From Ferrimonas lipolytica (lineage in GTDB: Bacteria; Pseudomonadota; Gammaproteobacteria; Enterobacterales; Shewanellaceae): a stretch of DNA of 64,000 nt. Position numbers and translations under genes: made by a program. The notes under the pieces were generated by a model, which saw nothing but the letters and a program-made list of their open reading frames with translations, did not search any database and was not told the DNA's origin. The stretch lies in assembly GCF_012295575.1 (NCBI RefSeq), contig NZ_CP051180.1, forward strand, positions 372,001 to 436,000, in the 5' to 3' direction. Each line of letters begins with the position of its first letter. Within the stretch, counting starts at the first letter, position 1. Below, piece by piece: positions 62,850 to 64,000 of this stretch.

Positions 62850-63356
62850 TTACACTTGTTCGCTCGGGTGCCCCCACATTAGGGGGGCGGCGTAAGGACC
62901 GGTAATGCTGGAGGTGGATTTGCCCACACCGTCAAGTGCCCCTTTGGTTAACTCTCGAGCAAACCAGCACTCCAGTGGAGCTTGGGTTCTAACGGGAGGC
63001 AGAACCTTGTGAGGGGTGTTGTAGCGATTTCCGTAGTGGAAAGGTTCGCCCATCACGAAGATCACATCAGCGTCCAGTTGCTGCTCAGCTTCTTCCATGA
63101 GCCTTGTGGCGTACCCTTGTTGTTGGTACGCCGGAAGCACCGCTAATGGGGCCAAGATATAGCACTTGAGATGAGGTGCTGCGTCCACGGTTATTGGGGT
63201 GTAACAGGCGTGTGCTACTCCCTCAAATACGATAGAAAAACTACCGTCTTCGATCAGATCGTCAGCGAAATTGGCATACAATTTAGCGTGCCGTTCATCA
63301 TAGAGACCGCCTGCGGCTGCAAAGGTCTCGAATTGAATTTGGTGGGGTGTTTTCAT
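62850..63356 (-). CDS. GNAT-family N-acetyltransferase
   Basis: A 168-residue protein. LAPLAVLPAYQQQGYATRLMEEAEQQL is the acetyl-CoA-binding motif A (Q/R-x-x-G-x-G/A, here QQQGYA, about residues 70-95). IFVMGEPFHYGNRYN matches the following beta-strand region of YhbS-like N-acetyltransferases. The substrate is unknown. TAGGAGTTTTCCCAATG is the ribosome site. It is next to a broken TetR gene on the same strand, so the pair may have been one unit. Confidence 0.85.
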   Translation of the reverse strand: MKTPHQIQFETFAAAGGLYDERHAKLYANFADDLIEDGSFSIVFEGVAHACYTPITVDAAPHLKCYILAPLAVLPAYQQQGYATRLMEEAEQQLDADVIFVMGEPFHYGNRYNTPHKVLPPVRTQAPLECWFARELTKGALDGVGKSTSSITGPYAAPLMWGHPSEQV

Positions 63357-63414
63357 TGGGAAAACTCCTAGTTATGTATTTTGTATTTATCGCGGCCTGT
63401 GGTGAGGCTTGCTG

Positions 63415-63880
63415 TTAGAGACCTAGCAACAACAGGTACTTGTTGATGAAGCGCTCTTTGATTTCGTCCAGTGGATAGTCATCCTCGGCGAACAAGTAAT
63501 TCAGGGCGATACCGTCAATTTCGGCGATTAACATATGGCTATCTACTACGCTATTCGCCGAAGGAACGTCAGACAAAATTGATTGGAAAGAGTCCATCAT
63601 TAGCTGGTATCGCTCGTCGAGTAAGTCTTTCAAAATTATCCGCATAGAGGATTGAGACAATACTTGGAAGTCGAATTGGTAATACAACTTTTGCTCGGCG
63701 GAACTCATCGATAAAAAGATATGCTCTAGCAAATTCACCAAGCGCTCTTTCGGGGGCTGGCCCTCATTTATTCCCTCAATATTGTCGCCAACCTCGTTGA
63801 TGATCTCAGCCATACGGATGAACACCTCGCGGAGCAACTCATCCTTATTTTTGAAATGATGGAACACTACATTTTGGATT
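63415..63880 (-). pseudogene. TetR-family regulator with missing N-terminus
   Basis: The frame contains NVVFHHFKNKDELLREVFIRM, the end of the TetR recognition helix, and a normal ligand domain to the stop at 63415. The first ~30 residues with the start of the helix-turn-helix are absent. Upstream of about 63880 the sequence changes abruptly into the repeat that also lies upstream of ffs. An apparent longer frame to 63936 is made of this repeat and is not TetR-like. The gene should be inactive. Confidence 0.75.
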
Positions 63881-64000
63881 GCGATAAGGCAAAGGCGGAC
63901 TCCAAAGGGGACGAAGCTCCCTCCTAATGCATACAAGAATGTGCCGCCATCGCGACATCCCCCCCTTAAGAGTACTGCAATTGGTAGAGCTGAAGACTTG
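63879..64000 (+). repeat. Copy B of the ~120-bp repeat, continuing beyond the window
   Basis: TGCGATAAGGCAAAG, TCCAAAGGGG, CTAATGCATACAAGAATGTG, GCGACATCC and GAAGACTT follow in the order of copy A at 6708-6830. Homology starts sharply at the TetR break and runs to the window end. In copy A ffs follows about 175 bp later, so the sequence beyond this window is of interest. Confidence 0.75.

Noticed and set aside
63881-63936. A TetR start at 63936
   Set aside because: These codons come from the repeat sequence, not from a TetR N-terminus.

Overview
The window looks like the chromosome of a marine gammaproteobacterium, probably Alteromonadales of the Shewanella/Ferrimonas kind. The grounds are the glmM, mak and DUF2982 proteins, several periplasmic or outer-surface multihaem cytochromes, and FNR-type boxes. 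I could not test the taxonomy.

Layout. (1) 1-7109 is core chromosome: the end of an SLC13 permease gene, cysC, a DHH phosphoesterase, glmM, mak, an ElyC-like protein, DUF2982, a ComEA-like HhH protein and the 4.5S/SRP RNA gene ffs. (2) 7127-31182 is a complete type I-F3 CRISPR-associated Tn7-like transposon (CAST) inserted just downstream of ffs. It holds tnsA-tnsB-tnsC-xre, cargo (a czcCBA-type metal efflux operon, a DUF3703 gene, AT-rich orphans, a PIN-like protein, an IS256-family IS and an AbiEi-like gene), then tniQ-cas8/5-cas7-cas6, a short CRISPR array and a separate single-guide unit. (3) 31189-43717 opens with the left end and broken tnsA of a second, older element of the same kind. 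It continues with an IS3 fragment, redox and regulatory genes (LysR, orphan FrdC-like cytochrome b, HAD dehalogenase, octahaem cytochrome c, TetR, AhpD-like, DoxX-like, DUF2798, an AraC/SDR cluster) and an intact IS3-family IS, and closes with a third left end that has no tnsA. (4) 43721-53391 contains a PIN-domain pseudogene, a TetR/octahaem lipoprotein pair, nested IS debris and a LuxR-tetrahaem lipoprotein-TetR operon. (5) 53392-62178 is a complete type I-C CRISPR-Cas defence locus (cas3-5-8c with internal cas11-7-4-1-2) with 16 repeats. (6) 62179-64000 has a decapitated Crp/Fnr gene abutting the last repeat, a GNAT gene, a decapitated TetR gene, and a second copy of a sequence that otherwise lies upstream of ffs.

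How the parts work together. The single guide at 29898-29929 matches ffs positions 7046-7077 at 22 of 32 bases. Five of its ten mismatches fall on positions 6, 12, 18, 24 and 30, the bases flipped out in type I Cascade. The transposon end lies 49 bp downstream of that protospacer, as expected for I-F3 RNA-guided transposition. A CTAAG-N5-CTTAG dyad stands before xre (twice) and before tniQ, and a related dyad lies before the guide promoter, so Xre probably ties targeting-gene expression to its own level. A different dyad, TGTAG-N5-CTACA, is conserved in all three left ends before tnsA. The three left ends in the same orientation suggest repeated insertions at ffs, the newest closest to ffs, which built the island.
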